Part shown: in pieces, positions 22,801 through 33,224 of the stretch | Layout: each line of letters opens with the position of its first letter | Position numbering within the stretch: position 1 is the first letter of the stretch | NCBI GenBank assembly: GCA_947568835.1 | Contig: OX387605.1 | Span: 12,962,418-13,026,417 of the forward strand | Reading direction: 5' to 3' | Length of the DNA: 64,000 bases | DNA from: Protonemura montana | Lineage: Eukaryota; Arthropoda; Insecta; Plecoptera; Nemouridae | Position numbers and translations under genes: made by a program | The notes under the pieces: generated by a model | What the model saw: only the letters and a program-made list of their open reading frames with translations | Databases searched by the model: none | What the model was told of the DNA's origin: nothing

Positions 22801-25800
22801 AAGTCGCAACGTCGTGAATTCTCGAGATCAGCGCCAAGATCAATCCCATTAGCGAGTGTTTCCACATCGCCCCACCGCTCTACCGATTGTTTGCTGCAGT
22901 GACCTCAGGCTGGGTCGATTGAACCTGCCTGTCAGACCCAGGTGCATTGTCTTCTGCGATGGCCGTCGGTGAATGTCATCGAGCGAGCCTCTGGCCGTCG
23001 CCCCACTGGGTTCCCAGGCACCACGCCGCGACCCGATAAGGAAAAGGGCATCGACGGTGCCCTAAGACCAGCTAGTTTTTGTTGCGTTTATATGGCCGTG
23101 CCACGGCATGCGGATTGCGGAACTGGCTGATGTCATGCCGAGAAACAATGTGAAATCTTCTCACTTCTAATGCCATTTGCCATAATGTTCGAATTCGTTC
23201 CTTTTTTTCTCTCGTGCGATGCGAAAGGTCATCACCGGTATGGTCACGTGGCTCGCAGGTACTTTTGTGGCGTGAATGTGCATACGTGGTCTAGGCTGCG
23301 TATGTGTCATGCGTCTGGTGTCTACGCACAACCCATTGTGTTCAGCACAGCGGGGGAGGGGCGGAAGAAAGTGAAAGCAGGGAAAGAGTGTGTGAGTGTG
23401 TGAGATGTGATAGATGCGTGAGGGGAAAGTTAAAAGATAAAAAATACAGAGACAGATTCGATTATCAACTATTGAATCTTGATTGTCATAATTAATTTTT
23501 TTGCAGAAATTGCAGACATTTGCAGAGATTTTGTGCGCTTAAGATTCTTTCTGCAAACAGCGACTCGCCTAAGAATGTCTTCCTGCATACTTGAATGCAA
23601 AGAAAGGTGGGTGGGGCACGGTGTGTTTTTCCAGCGAGCTCGCGGGAAGCCTGAGGCGGCGCATCGTTGTGGCTGAAAGTGGGTCGCGCGCGACGCCACT
23701 GGCGACCCGTATCACATGCTCGCCACACTCGATTTGTGTTCCAGCCATCGGCAATCCTATGCATGCACCGGCACCTCGCATATATGCAGTTCGCTACATA
23801 CCATGGAGTGCAGTTCAACAAGTAGTGGACAGCTCGCGTGCATTTATTCGTGCTCGCTACTAAATTAATTAAACGAAACAAGCGTCTAATTTAAATTCAT
23901 AATTATAAAAAAAACTGTTACTAAGAGGTGTAGTTAAGTGTTTACTCAGTAATACTGTTGAAATGACCTATTCAGTCCAGAAGCAAGTAGCTTTACTTAT
24001 CTTGCTTGCATATTATAGATATTCATAGGTAAAAAATTAAAATTCACGTTTGCTTTACGAAGCTTAAGAAAAAATAAAAACACACATACACACACACACA
24101 AGAAAGTACACTTTGTATGAATTTTAAACGCAGGTTCATTCGGTGACTTTTTCGCCAAAAAAAAAACTTAGAAAGCCATGGAGCGTATTGATTCTATGTC
24201 ATCTGCATGATTTGCCGGAAGATAAGTCAACCCTGAGAAAGCCAGCGAGCATGAAGGTAAGCAAAGGCATGGCTCAGATAACCACCGCTAAATGATAGAC
24301 AAACATCGCTTGGAGACAAAAATCTTGGATTTTGTTTTCCAATCGAGCACAGAAGAGCGCAGAAAGAAAGGCGTGGGGATCTTCTTAGTATGGCTTTAAT
24401 CAGAAGAAATTGACAGGTCGCCCATATCCTTGCCCAGCCTAGCTCTTTTTGCTCAAAAAACTATCAGGACTCCACCAAAATGCCAGCAATTAAATTACCC
24501 GACGAAAGTTATTTATCGACATCGTATCCACTCCATTACTACAGCCTCTTAGAGGTGTCTCTTAAAACCAAAGATAAAATCGCCTCGCCTCGCGTACGTA
24601 CCAAACCTCACTGGCCGAATTGCACAAAACCGCATCACAATTACGTTTGGTGGCAGAGAAAGCCTGCGCACCACACACGGGTTGATGTGTCACCCGAAAC
24701 AGAAGACCTCGTCTATTCTAGAAGAGCCAACTTTCTTGCGCATCAACCGAATGCAGATTATCCATCGAATATAGCAAAATTTCCCTGTATCCGTCTTGAA
24801 GCAAAGACCGTGAGGTGGTTTGACACTTGTGACCCCCGGAAACGCATCATCAAGAGATCACAGTTCGATGCTCGGGCTCGAGAACGTGGACGATCTCACG
24901 GATGCTTTGATCGTCGAGCGACCCGGAGCGTAGTCGTTCAGGTAGCGACGTCGCGATACGAAAGAGGCGCCTTTATAGTGCGATGGAACGGAAATTTCGC
25001 TAAATTTCCATGGAGTAGTAATTGATGACATGATTTGATTGGAACCAATGAAAATATTTTGATAGAACGAACTATGTCGCCTTGAAATATATCAATATGA
25101 TGTCTTTGAAGCTCTGACGATCAAGTCTGTAAGGTGGAGAATCAAGTGATGTGGCTATTAGTTACTCTATATATATATAGATATAAATATTGAAATTTCC
25201 TAGCAAGCACGTGAAACAGTATTTTGAATTTAAGAAACATTAATCTATATTTCAAGGCAAAAATAAGTTCTTATAATAATGGGCCCTGAAATTTGAAGGC
25301 TCCATAATTTAAATACAGCCCATTCGATGTCGAAGTCAAGAGTCGTTTTCGGAATCTTATTCCACAAGCGTAAAAAAATAACAAGCTGCAGGAGATATTG
25401 TTCCTTGCGACAACGGGATGACCAATTCATTAGCTTCATCCAAGCTTACGGTTTCAGACGCTTTTAAAAGATATGCGCGGTGTCGCAATTCCAAGTGCTG
25501 ATCGCGTTGCTCGTGACGCAACTATATGGCGCCAAACGACGTCACGTGACGACCAATGAAAATCTAGCGTTCAGAGTGGCCGAATTTCAAACGAAGAAAT
25601 CGAACAATCGAATCCTGAAGCATGTCCAATTGAAATCGGAGTGAAATTCACCTGCGGCTCGTGGATTCGAAATAAATACACCCGTCTACATGTGCAAATT
25701 GATCGGGCGTTTATCACTAATATATTAGTGTTATTAAATAGGTTCGGTCATTTCAATGATAATATAATCGGAATGAATTGGTAATGTTGACTCGCCTCAG

Positions 25801-28800
25801 GGACAATTACCATGCTGATTATCATAACTACATTATTCTATGCTCCGCTCTGCACAATAACTCAGCCAAAGCCATGCACCTCGACGCAAGTTCTCCATGC
25901 AAGTCGCATGGTCTACCCATAACATTGCGTTACTTCGGGCGCCAATCGCCGCCGATGTACCGCCCTCCTCAGCGCTTGATGATTGTTTTTTTTTCGTGAT
26001 AATGATTAGATAATTATCGGTTGTCGCTGACCAAACAGAATACTTTCGCCCGCGCGCGCTGCGCTGCGCCGCGCTGCGCGTCCTTGGAAGGCCGAATGGA
26101 GATTTACGGGCAATCGCCTGGCTCGACGATGCATTGTTGTGCGCTGGTTGCTTTAGTGTGTTGTGATTGGTACGCTACCATTATTATCTCTTGCCACATA
26201 TGCGCACTTGGTGCACATCGATTGCAAACATCGAGCCCCGGTGCCTGCATTCCGACAGAGAGCCGCGTGCGGTTCGCGCTTGTTTTGCAGCTGTTTAAGT
26301 TATATACTTCGCGGCTGCAAGTGCGTCCACGCATGCGTTTTGTTTTACAAGCTTTTTGACCGTGTGTAATGAGATTGGCATCAAATATCTCGCATCGGCG
26401 ATTACCATATAATACTCGGGCGATTGGTGCTGTTTCACGTTATCTACGCAAGTATTTCCAGTATCAGTCATCGAATCTGGGTCAGAAACCAAACGGAGGA
26501 ACGCGAAGAATTGAGACACTGTGTGGTATTTAATGATTAACTCCTAGCGCTAATTGCAAAATAACCTGGTGCCGCGCGATCAGCACGCGGATGAGAGCTA
26601 TGATGCCTAATTGGAGTCATTACCAGTCGTAACGACTATGAGTGGCCGACTTTGACGCGTTACGTCGTGAGTCGTTCGGTGTGCGTGCGAGTCCAGTCCA
26701 CGGCATGGACGCTAAGTCTTAGCTAATTGTTGGCATCATAACACGAGTCGTCGACATACGCAGTGTGCGGTACTCACGTGGTGGTGGTAGCAGCCGTCCG
26801 ATTTGAGTCTTACGTCGCCTTCGGTCACCCCTGCGCCGCAGAATGTCTCCCATAGGCTCTCGTCTTCCTCCGCAGCCGTCTTCTTCGCCGACGATGCACC
26901 GGCGGACGCACTCTCCTGCTTTACGCTCACCAACTTCTCGTAACCCACGGAAACTGCACTGACACTTGTCCGGCACTGTGCGCCGCCATATAGCAAAGCG
27001 TTCCTCGTGCTGGTCGACACTCCAGCGAGGTCTCTGTGCAAGAACACGGGAGGATTAGATAGGTTCTGACTGGCGAACACAGGGGGGCTAGAGAGGTCTT
27101 GACCACGACGACTGGACGGCGACTCCGACGACGACGCCGTGCTCGACGGGGTTCGGGTGCAGTCTGAGAATCCACTACTGCTTGCCGCCGAAGACGATGA
27201 TGACGCGACGGCGCCATCGGACGTCGTCGGCGTCGCCACCGAATCAGCACGCAGCTTCCTCGAAATTCCACGCACAGATGAAACGCCACTACTACCACCG
27301 CTAGAGTTGCTGAGTGCACGAGCCATGCGTGTCAGCCGGTCGCTCTGGCTGAGCGTGAACGACAGCCTCTTCAGCGCCTCCTCGGATGACCCCGATGAAG
27401 TGGACCGGGCCACGCTGTCCAGACCCCTGCTGATGGTCTCAGACAGACTTCTGAGGAGCGCGTCGTGCGACATCGTCTCGCGACCCTCCAGCGCGCGGTT
27501 GATGGTGTCTGACAACTGGCGTAATACGAGGTTTGTATCAACGCGCGTCTCGACGCCTGCGGCAGCCTTGGCAGAGGCGTCGGTCGGCGGGTAGCGAACG
27601 CCGACGCGCGGGATCGGCAGCGACGGGGTGCACGACAGACGCGTGTACAGCAGCAGCGCGTCGTCGACGATCGGGTCTCTCGACGGCAACCCATGGCGAA
27701 TGTCGCTGGGCGGCCAGACGGGTCTCGGGATGCAGTAGTCGACGGCCCCTTCGGGGATGGGGCTAAGGGGAGCCGACGTAGACGAGCCACTCGCCTTGCG
27801 GCTGTGTTTCTTCTTGGCGCTGCCGGGGCTACCGCCGCGCACTGCAACCAAGATGCTCTGCACGAAGCCGACGTCTTGCTCGAGGACGGTGACGGCGTCG
27901 CGACGGAGGATGGTCTGTTGTTGGACGTCGCCACTGTCGGCGCCACTGCTACACTCGGACGAGGAATTGTAGATGTTGCTGTCGTAGCCAGAGCTACCTT
28001 CTTTGGCGGCGTCCTTGGGTTGTGGCTCGCGAGAGTCGGGCTTGGGCTGGGGGACGCCGTCGTAGAACAGCGGGTTCACTCTGAGGAAACACGTGAAACG
28101 CAGCGGATCACCATAATGAACAGACGAGCACGAGGAGTTAATCGAGCGAGTGATTGGCAATGTAACGAATAACGATGTTTTCATGGAACTTCTCGCTTGC
28201 AGCGATGGTTTTACCTAGATAGCTGGTAACCTGCAAGTGGCACTGTGGCCAGCGTTACATAAGGCTGGCGCGGCACAGCAGCTAAAACTGGAGTATGCCG
28301 ACCACGCGAGAGCCTTGCCAATTATGTAACGCATTATCTCATGTGTGCGAGTGTTCGCGATCGCCGCAGCATAATTACACATTTCCGCGGCGCTGGTGCA
28401 TTTAAAAATATTCGTCGAGTTCTGGAACGAGCAGATCGTTTAGCGCCTTGTACCCTTGTGGGGCGATTGCGAAACTGAGATGTAGTAGCGGCCGAAGCTC
28501 GTGAGCTAACCATTGCAGGTGTGACTGAATTGCATCTCTAATTGACTCTCCGTGCCCGGGGGTTGACATTCTCCGTGCATTACGACCATCGCATTCTGCG
28601 ATTACGAACTGAGCTACAGAGGCATTTCTTCTCTAGCAATCGAGAAGCGTTGTGGAACAAAAAACTGGATCGGTGCAAGATTTTCTGGCTCTCAAGCCCC
28701 AACCCCAAGTCTCCAAAATGGATCTTACTACTTCTCTGTCATCGAGCCAACTGAAATCGAAGACTGCTGCTTTTTGACTTCATCCCTAAATTAGAAACTT

Positions 28801-29638
28801 GGTCACGCTTTTTTATATAATTTGATTCTTGCCAGTAGGTGCTTACAGACATTTAAGTTGGGACAGATTACTGCAGGAAGCCCACATGAAGTTCAAATCT
28901 TTTGTGTGGGCTGTTCGAGAGCAGACGTAAGATTCGACGTATATGCATTGACGATAATCATATGATTATGCTACCGAGTTTAACGGATCCCGATTTGCTC
29001 GGTATACATTCAATTAATCCATCGATCGAATACCTTCAACCGAAACAGCATCTACCCTTTGTGTTTCTGAAGTGCATTGATTGATTTATAAATGCAATGT
29101 TCCACAAACGCATCGTTCAACTATGTGAATTTTTGCAACTGACACTAATGAACATCGGGATGAACTGGTCAACTAGATTAACATACTCGACATAGTTACT
29201 AGTAGATGATGATTTTACTGTAATGCGATTCATAATTACTTTAAACTCATCGCGTGCTGCGTTATAAACTGTACTTTACGAAGGAATATTTGACGACAGC
29301 GGTAATACTAATTTCCTGACGTTGTCTATGCTGGGTTGATGTTATCCCGAAGATACTCGCTTTGCAATAACCAAGGCCCCTGCGCCTTCATGGCTAATAC
29401 CAAAAATATTGGGTGCACAGACATCTCATAAGATCTCGCCCCAACTGACCTGCTAACAGCATAGATCTCGAGGGGGCGCCGCGTGCCTGTTGTGTTTCCG
29501 GTACGTATGGTCGCTAGGGGGTCGTCAGTGACGATTTCTGCGTGATGTGGGCCCTTGGCACGAAACCACTTGAGCATCCTCTCAGCGGCGAGGTGACGGC
29601 GGCCGGGGGCCCCACGGGCGGCGGACACCGTACCTCAT
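16613..29638 (-). CDS. Serine-rich protein with C-terminal transmembrane anchor, unrecognised family
   Basis: Four exons (29638-29634, 28080-26778, 22409-22293, 16810-16613) total 1623 coding bases and read as one intact 540-residue protein. It begins MRVNPLFYDGVPQPKP. Residues 30-110 are Ser-rich with a Lys-Lys-Lys-His-Ser-Arg-Lys-Ala-Ser block that looks like a basophilic kinase site. Residues about 188-250 hold three related LxxLSxT segments, and residues 260-360 are Ser/Thr-rich. Residues 437-475 are acidic. A basic stretch (KKIKAAKTRRCWC) precedes one hydrophobic helix at about 509-530, and a short tail ends in FGSL. This predicts a tail-anchored protein with its bulk in the cytosol. I do not recognise it, and no function is proposed. 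Exon 1 adds only ATG-AG, in a strong GCC-ATG-A context. Exons 1 and 3 are the least certain. Confidence 0.68.
16811..22292 (-). other. Intron 3 of the tail-anchored protein gene
   Basis: About 5.5 kb, bounded by GTTAGA and TTTTAG on the minus strand. No internal exon is supported. It contains the 28-bp palindrome at 17339-17366 and otherwise AT-rich sequence. Confidence 0.5.
17339..17366. repeat. 28-bp perfect palindrome
   Basis: CATTCATTACTCAT (17339-17352) is followed with no spacer by its exact reverse complement ATGAGTAATGAATG (17353-17366). The centre is CATATG. Confidence 0.9.
22293..22409 (-). CDS. Tail-anchored protein gene, exon 3 (acidic)
   Basis: 117 bases encode 39 residues, SILQETELMEISTVDD onward to AIETAHT. 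The acceptor is ATTGGAG after a pyrimidine-leaning tract; the donor ACG/GTTAGA is weaker than usual. Both ends are phase 0, matching exons 2 and 4. The segment lies in a GC-richer island within AT-rich intron DNA. Confidence 0.6.
24081..24100. repeat. (CA)n microsatellite, slightly interrupted
   Basis: Ten CA-type units with one T interruption, after an A-rich stretch. Confidence 0.85.
25167..25179. repeat. Short (TA)n run
   Basis: About six TA units. Confidence 0.7.
25527..25558. promoter_or_regulatory. Compact cluster of E2F-, CRE/E-box- and CCAAT-like sites
   Basis: Within 32 bases lie TGGCGCCA (its reverse strand gives TTTGGCGC, the E2F-type core), the 12-bp palindrome CGTCACGTGACG (CACGTG E-box inside a CRE-like surround) and GACCAATGA (CCAAT box). 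This combination is typical of proximal promoters. It lies in an intron of the tail-anchored gene, so it may mark an internal promoter or enhancer. Sites are seen; function is inference. Confidence 0.4.
26778..28080 (-). CDS. Tail-anchored protein gene, exon 2 (main exon)
   Basis: The acceptor GTTTCCTCAG and donor CAC/GTGAGT bound 1303 bases that stay open throughout, encoding residues 2-436. The frame is GC-rich compared with its AT-rich flanks. The predicted protein is rich in Ser, Ala, Arg and Thr, with Ser runs. The opposite strand is partly open but has no matching splice sites. Confidence 0.82.
28081..29633 (-). other. Intron 1 of the tail-anchored protein gene
   Basis: 1.55 kb from GTACGG to GTTTCCTCAG on the minus strand. 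No other feature recognised. Confidence 0.5.
29634..29638 (-). CDS. Tail-anchored protein gene, coding exon 1 (five bases)
   Basis: CCCGCC precedes ATG, and the donor AG/GTACGG follows directly, leaving two bases of codon 2. Exon 2 begins with the single base needed to make AGA. The leader upstream, to about 29750, is very GC-rich and fits a CpG-type 5' UTR or promoter. Confidence 0.5.
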
Positions 29639-29760
29639 GGCGGGCTACTCGAGGGGCATCGCGCCGACGGCGAGGGCGGCGGCGGCGCGAGTGGGCGTCG
29701 GCGACGATAGCGTCGCTAAGCGGCGAACTCGCTAAGCGACACTGGAACACAACGAGGAAT
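29639..29760 (-). promoter_or_regulatory. GC-rich leader/promoter of the tail-anchored protein gene
   Basis: This stretch is dense in CpG and CGG/CGC repeats, unlike the surrounding AT-rich DNA, and directly precedes the predicted start codon on the minus strand. A TCCAGTG sequence at its far end could be an initiator or a splice acceptor; I cannot tell which. Confidence 0.4.
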
Positions 29761-31130
29761 GATTAGTGAGTGCAGTGGTCCAAGAATTTTAGTTTGGAGA
29801 GTTTTAATTTTAGAGTAACGTTCGTAATTTTGCTTTCTAATCAAAGCCCCGAGGAATTAGTGGAGGGATTGCGATAAAATGACTAAAAAGTATTATTTGA
29901 TTGTAAGAATGCAGCTTGTTTGATAAGTCTGGAAATTTGATTTTGTCTAGTTAATTTTGAACAATATTTTGTACAATACATATTTCCTTGCAACATATTT
30001 TTGAAAACGACAAAAATGGTCTTTACGCCAATCGTGACCGAAAATTCGGTAAAATAATGTTATTTTCCATTGCAACCAGCATTTCGGTGTGAACATAACA
30101 CGACACCGTGTTTACCATGTGTTTTTCAAAAGTCCCTAACGGTTGTTTTTTGTTCACTAACCAACGTGGCAGCATTATTATTGAAATGTGTAAGTAAATC
30201 AATTAAGTGAGCGGTCAACAGGTCTGTCCGAGTCACAGCTGGACGTATTTGCGACAATAATCGAGTGCACATGGATTTCCAATGCACATGATCGCCAAGA
30301 ACAAGGCTGTGTTTTCACAGTCCCGCGATACGACATTCTTTCGTCAGAGACGAGGTACACCAAGAAAACACGAAAGCACATGCGAGATAACAAACACTGA
30401 GAATTGTCAGCTCTATTCTCGAAACATGACGTTTAATTTAGAGAATTTAAACCCTCAGAGTGTTTGCTTAATAAGACATGGGTTTCAGGTAGAGTAACAT
30501 GCAGTGGGTACAAGCATCGTGCTATTGTTTCCCAATGTACAGAGGCTTGGAATGAAATTGAAAGTTATCACTGTGTTGCGCTTTTTAATTGTGTATCAGT
30601 TTAAAGGAGCAATGGAATAGACAACCGCAGTGTTGTGTTATGAAGTTGTGGTTTGAACTTTTTATCATTGTTTCAAATCGGTTCTGAATTCAATTGCGAT
30701 TTCATGACAGAAAAGTTTCTAATTTAGTCAATTTGGCTTTGGCCATTTTTTGTTAGTTCCAGGCGAAGATTGATGCTCGATTAATTTGTAGTTTTTTCCG
30801 ATAATTTCAGGTAATCTAATTGACGCCTGAGAGTCATTGCGCTGAAACGGAATCATGTTAACTGATTCGAACTGAATCAAGCTATCTGCTGAATCTAAGA
30901 GTCCGTAAAAAAAAGCAGCTCTCATTTCTTGCAATGCACTTGTTTCAAAGAGCCAAAAAATTGTCTAAAACACCTGGAACCTGAATCTCAAATTCACACG
31001 AAACAAATCCCAGATCACTCCTTTTTCACGTTCAAACATGGCACACCACTTTTGGCTAAAAAAATCCAATTCAGTTTCGAATTTAATTTAAAAATCTAAT
31101 TCAATTAAAAATGAATCGAAAATAGCAAAT

Positions 31131-31433
31131 TTATCGTAGAACTAGGTGTAACGAATCGACGACGAATCGATCGTTCGACAAGCTGGTATTGTACGTACGC
31201 TCCGTGTTCCTCCGTGGCTCGTTGCATAGTAGTGCTGTTCCGCTAGCACCGCGCTCGACCGACCAGAAAGACGTTGATATTGAAACTGAAAGTGATGGCT
31301 GGGTCGGTGTCGGTGCCGGTCTCAGGTGATCGCGGTGGTAGCGGGGATCGCTTGCCTCTACGATCGCCAGCCTCGAATGAGGGGGCGCCTTCGTGGTTTC
31401 GTCGACCGTTGCATCACTGACCATGGGTGCCAC
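31131..31433 (-). CDS. Unassigned 100-codon open frame
   Basis: Starts MAPMVSDATVDETTKAPP and ends at TAA in a GC-rich patch. A second in-frame ATG three codons in has a strong context. No domain or membrane segment is recognised, and the plus strand is also open here with possible splice signals. Kept only as a candidate small gene or exon. Confidence 0.15.
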   Translation of the reverse strand: MAPMVSDATVDETTKAPPHSRLAIVEASDPRYHRDHLRPAPTPTQPSLSVSISTSFWSVERGASGTALLCNEPRRNTERTYNTSLSNDRFVVDSLHLVLR

Positions 31434-33211
31434 CCTCGCGTCTACAGGGTGATTTGGTACGAGAGAACGGCTCTCTGGTTTTCGGGGATACGTGGTCCCG
31501 TTATTGTTGGGAGCTCGGGATGAAATTGGATAGAATTATCTGCGTAAATTTAATTTAAGGAGTCATCCCCACGAGATTTTAAAACATTTTCTGTGAGGCA
31601 TTGCATATTTTAGTTCGTTTTGTGAGTTTCCGAGTTTGGAGAACCGACTTTCAAGGCGACTGGAGGAAATCTTTTGTGATCCCAGCCAAGAAAAATGTTT
31701 TTTTTTCTCAACATTTTGATTTTCACAAAGGAAAACACCCCTTGTGAATCAATGCCTCCGTTTCCAGCTTCAAGCCTTTGTTTGCAAATCCATTTCGACA
31801 CGAGACAGGCTTTAATAATTAGCGCGAAAACCCGCGTCTATGCGTGAATGGAACGACGTTAGATCCTTGCATGTACCATAACAAAGACAAGTCACCTCAA
31901 AGTCTGCACGTAGGGATTACGAAATATCCTTTCATCCAGGCTACCTCTTCAAATTTTCTGATAGTAATTTTCACTTTTTTGTACAATTATTCTTTCAGGA
32001 AACCTTCTTTGGATGCCGTAAATACAGAGAGACTGTTGCCCAAACACTCTCAACGTAATTACACAAACAATGGCATTGTCCTATTATTTGCTACGGGTCC
32101 TGCATTCGTACATTTCTACGATTAACCTCAACGCTCGTTGGCGGTGAGCACACGACGTCTAAACTAACACAAAGAACAAGCTACGTCACAATGCGATCCA
32201 ACCACATCGGATCCAATCAAGGCCAAGGTGTGAGACCTTCCCTAAAACGGTGCACACAAAGAGTTCGCGGCGGGCACGAATTTGCGGGGCAGCCAGCGCC
32301 ATAAATCGGCCGCAGAGTCTTCGGGTAGTCACGACCTGCGTTAATCTCGGGCTCGCGCCTTGCATGGTGCCAGCATCGAACGGCGCGATGCTCCCTTCAG
32401 TCCATTGCAAGTCAGTCGAATGTCCCCGACAGTTTCGTCACAGCTTGACCCGGCGTGCCGCCTCCGACTCGGCGCCCCGTGCCGGCCACCGGCCTCAACC
32501 TCGTTCTGTCGCGCTGTGCACGCTGGGCAAGCTGCAAGCTGCATCATAGGTGCGACCACCGATTGCTACCAAAATGATGAGATGACACGTTTTTTAAAGC
32601 CATTCCTGGCCAAAGAGCTGTCGTGTGGTGATTTCGGTGACCATTTGTTTAATCGTTTCGAAATTTCGTAGATTTGCTTTGTATTTGACGCACGTCGCTC
32701 AATACCAAGAGCAGTCGGTTTCGCACCTTTACGGGAGCTTAATCATCGAAGTATGAGTCGTGAGGAATGTCTTTGCAAATCACGAGGGTCCCGTCATTTT
32801 GCGAAATATATTACTTAATTTAATGAGAATCAAAATCTCATCCGAAAAGCCAATATTAAGCAAGAGCGATATCGGCATTTTTACCATAAATGATGATATG
32901 ATTGAAGTGCAGCAAGGCGTTCTAAGAATAACGCGGCGTGCGCAACACGTGTAGTGGCATTACATGACTCGTATGACACGTATTATATCTTCTCCGCTCA
33001 GGTACACACTTATCTCTGCTAATTTTACAGGTATCATCCTGCACCGCACCGGCGAGATTGGCCAACTGCCCAGTCCGCATTCTTGTCGAGATGCACTCTG
33101 ACCCCAGCTGGTCAGAGGCGCTCTCCTGGCCTTGCCCTCTCGAAGCGATATAGGACGACCGTGCGTTAGAAAGTATTACCATCTCTGCGGGCGGTGGACG
33201 GGAGACGGGCT

Positions 33212-33224
33212 GGGGGGGGGGGGG
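33212..33224. repeat. Run of 13 G
   Basis: Uninterrupted G homopolymer in a GC-rich patch. The exact length could be affected by sequencing error. Confidence 0.9.

Larger units (their letters stand above)
22410..26777 (-). other. Intron 2 of the tail-anchored protein gene
   Basis: About 4.4 kb from GTGAGT to the acceptor before 22409. It carries CA and TA microsatellites, a promoter-like cluster at 25527-25558 and a GC-rich patch near 26050-26090. A 181-codon frame on the plus strand at 24480-25025 has no homology or splice support. Confidence 0.5.

Noticed and set aside
24480-25025. 181-codon plus-strand open frame
   Set aside because: No recognisable domain, irregular composition rich in His, Arg and Trp, no promoter or splice context, and it lies in an intron of a better-supported minus-strand gene.
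27139-28172. Plus-strand open frames opposite the main exon of the tail-anchored gene
   Set aside because: Shadow frames of a GC-rich coding exon; no splice boundaries on this strand.
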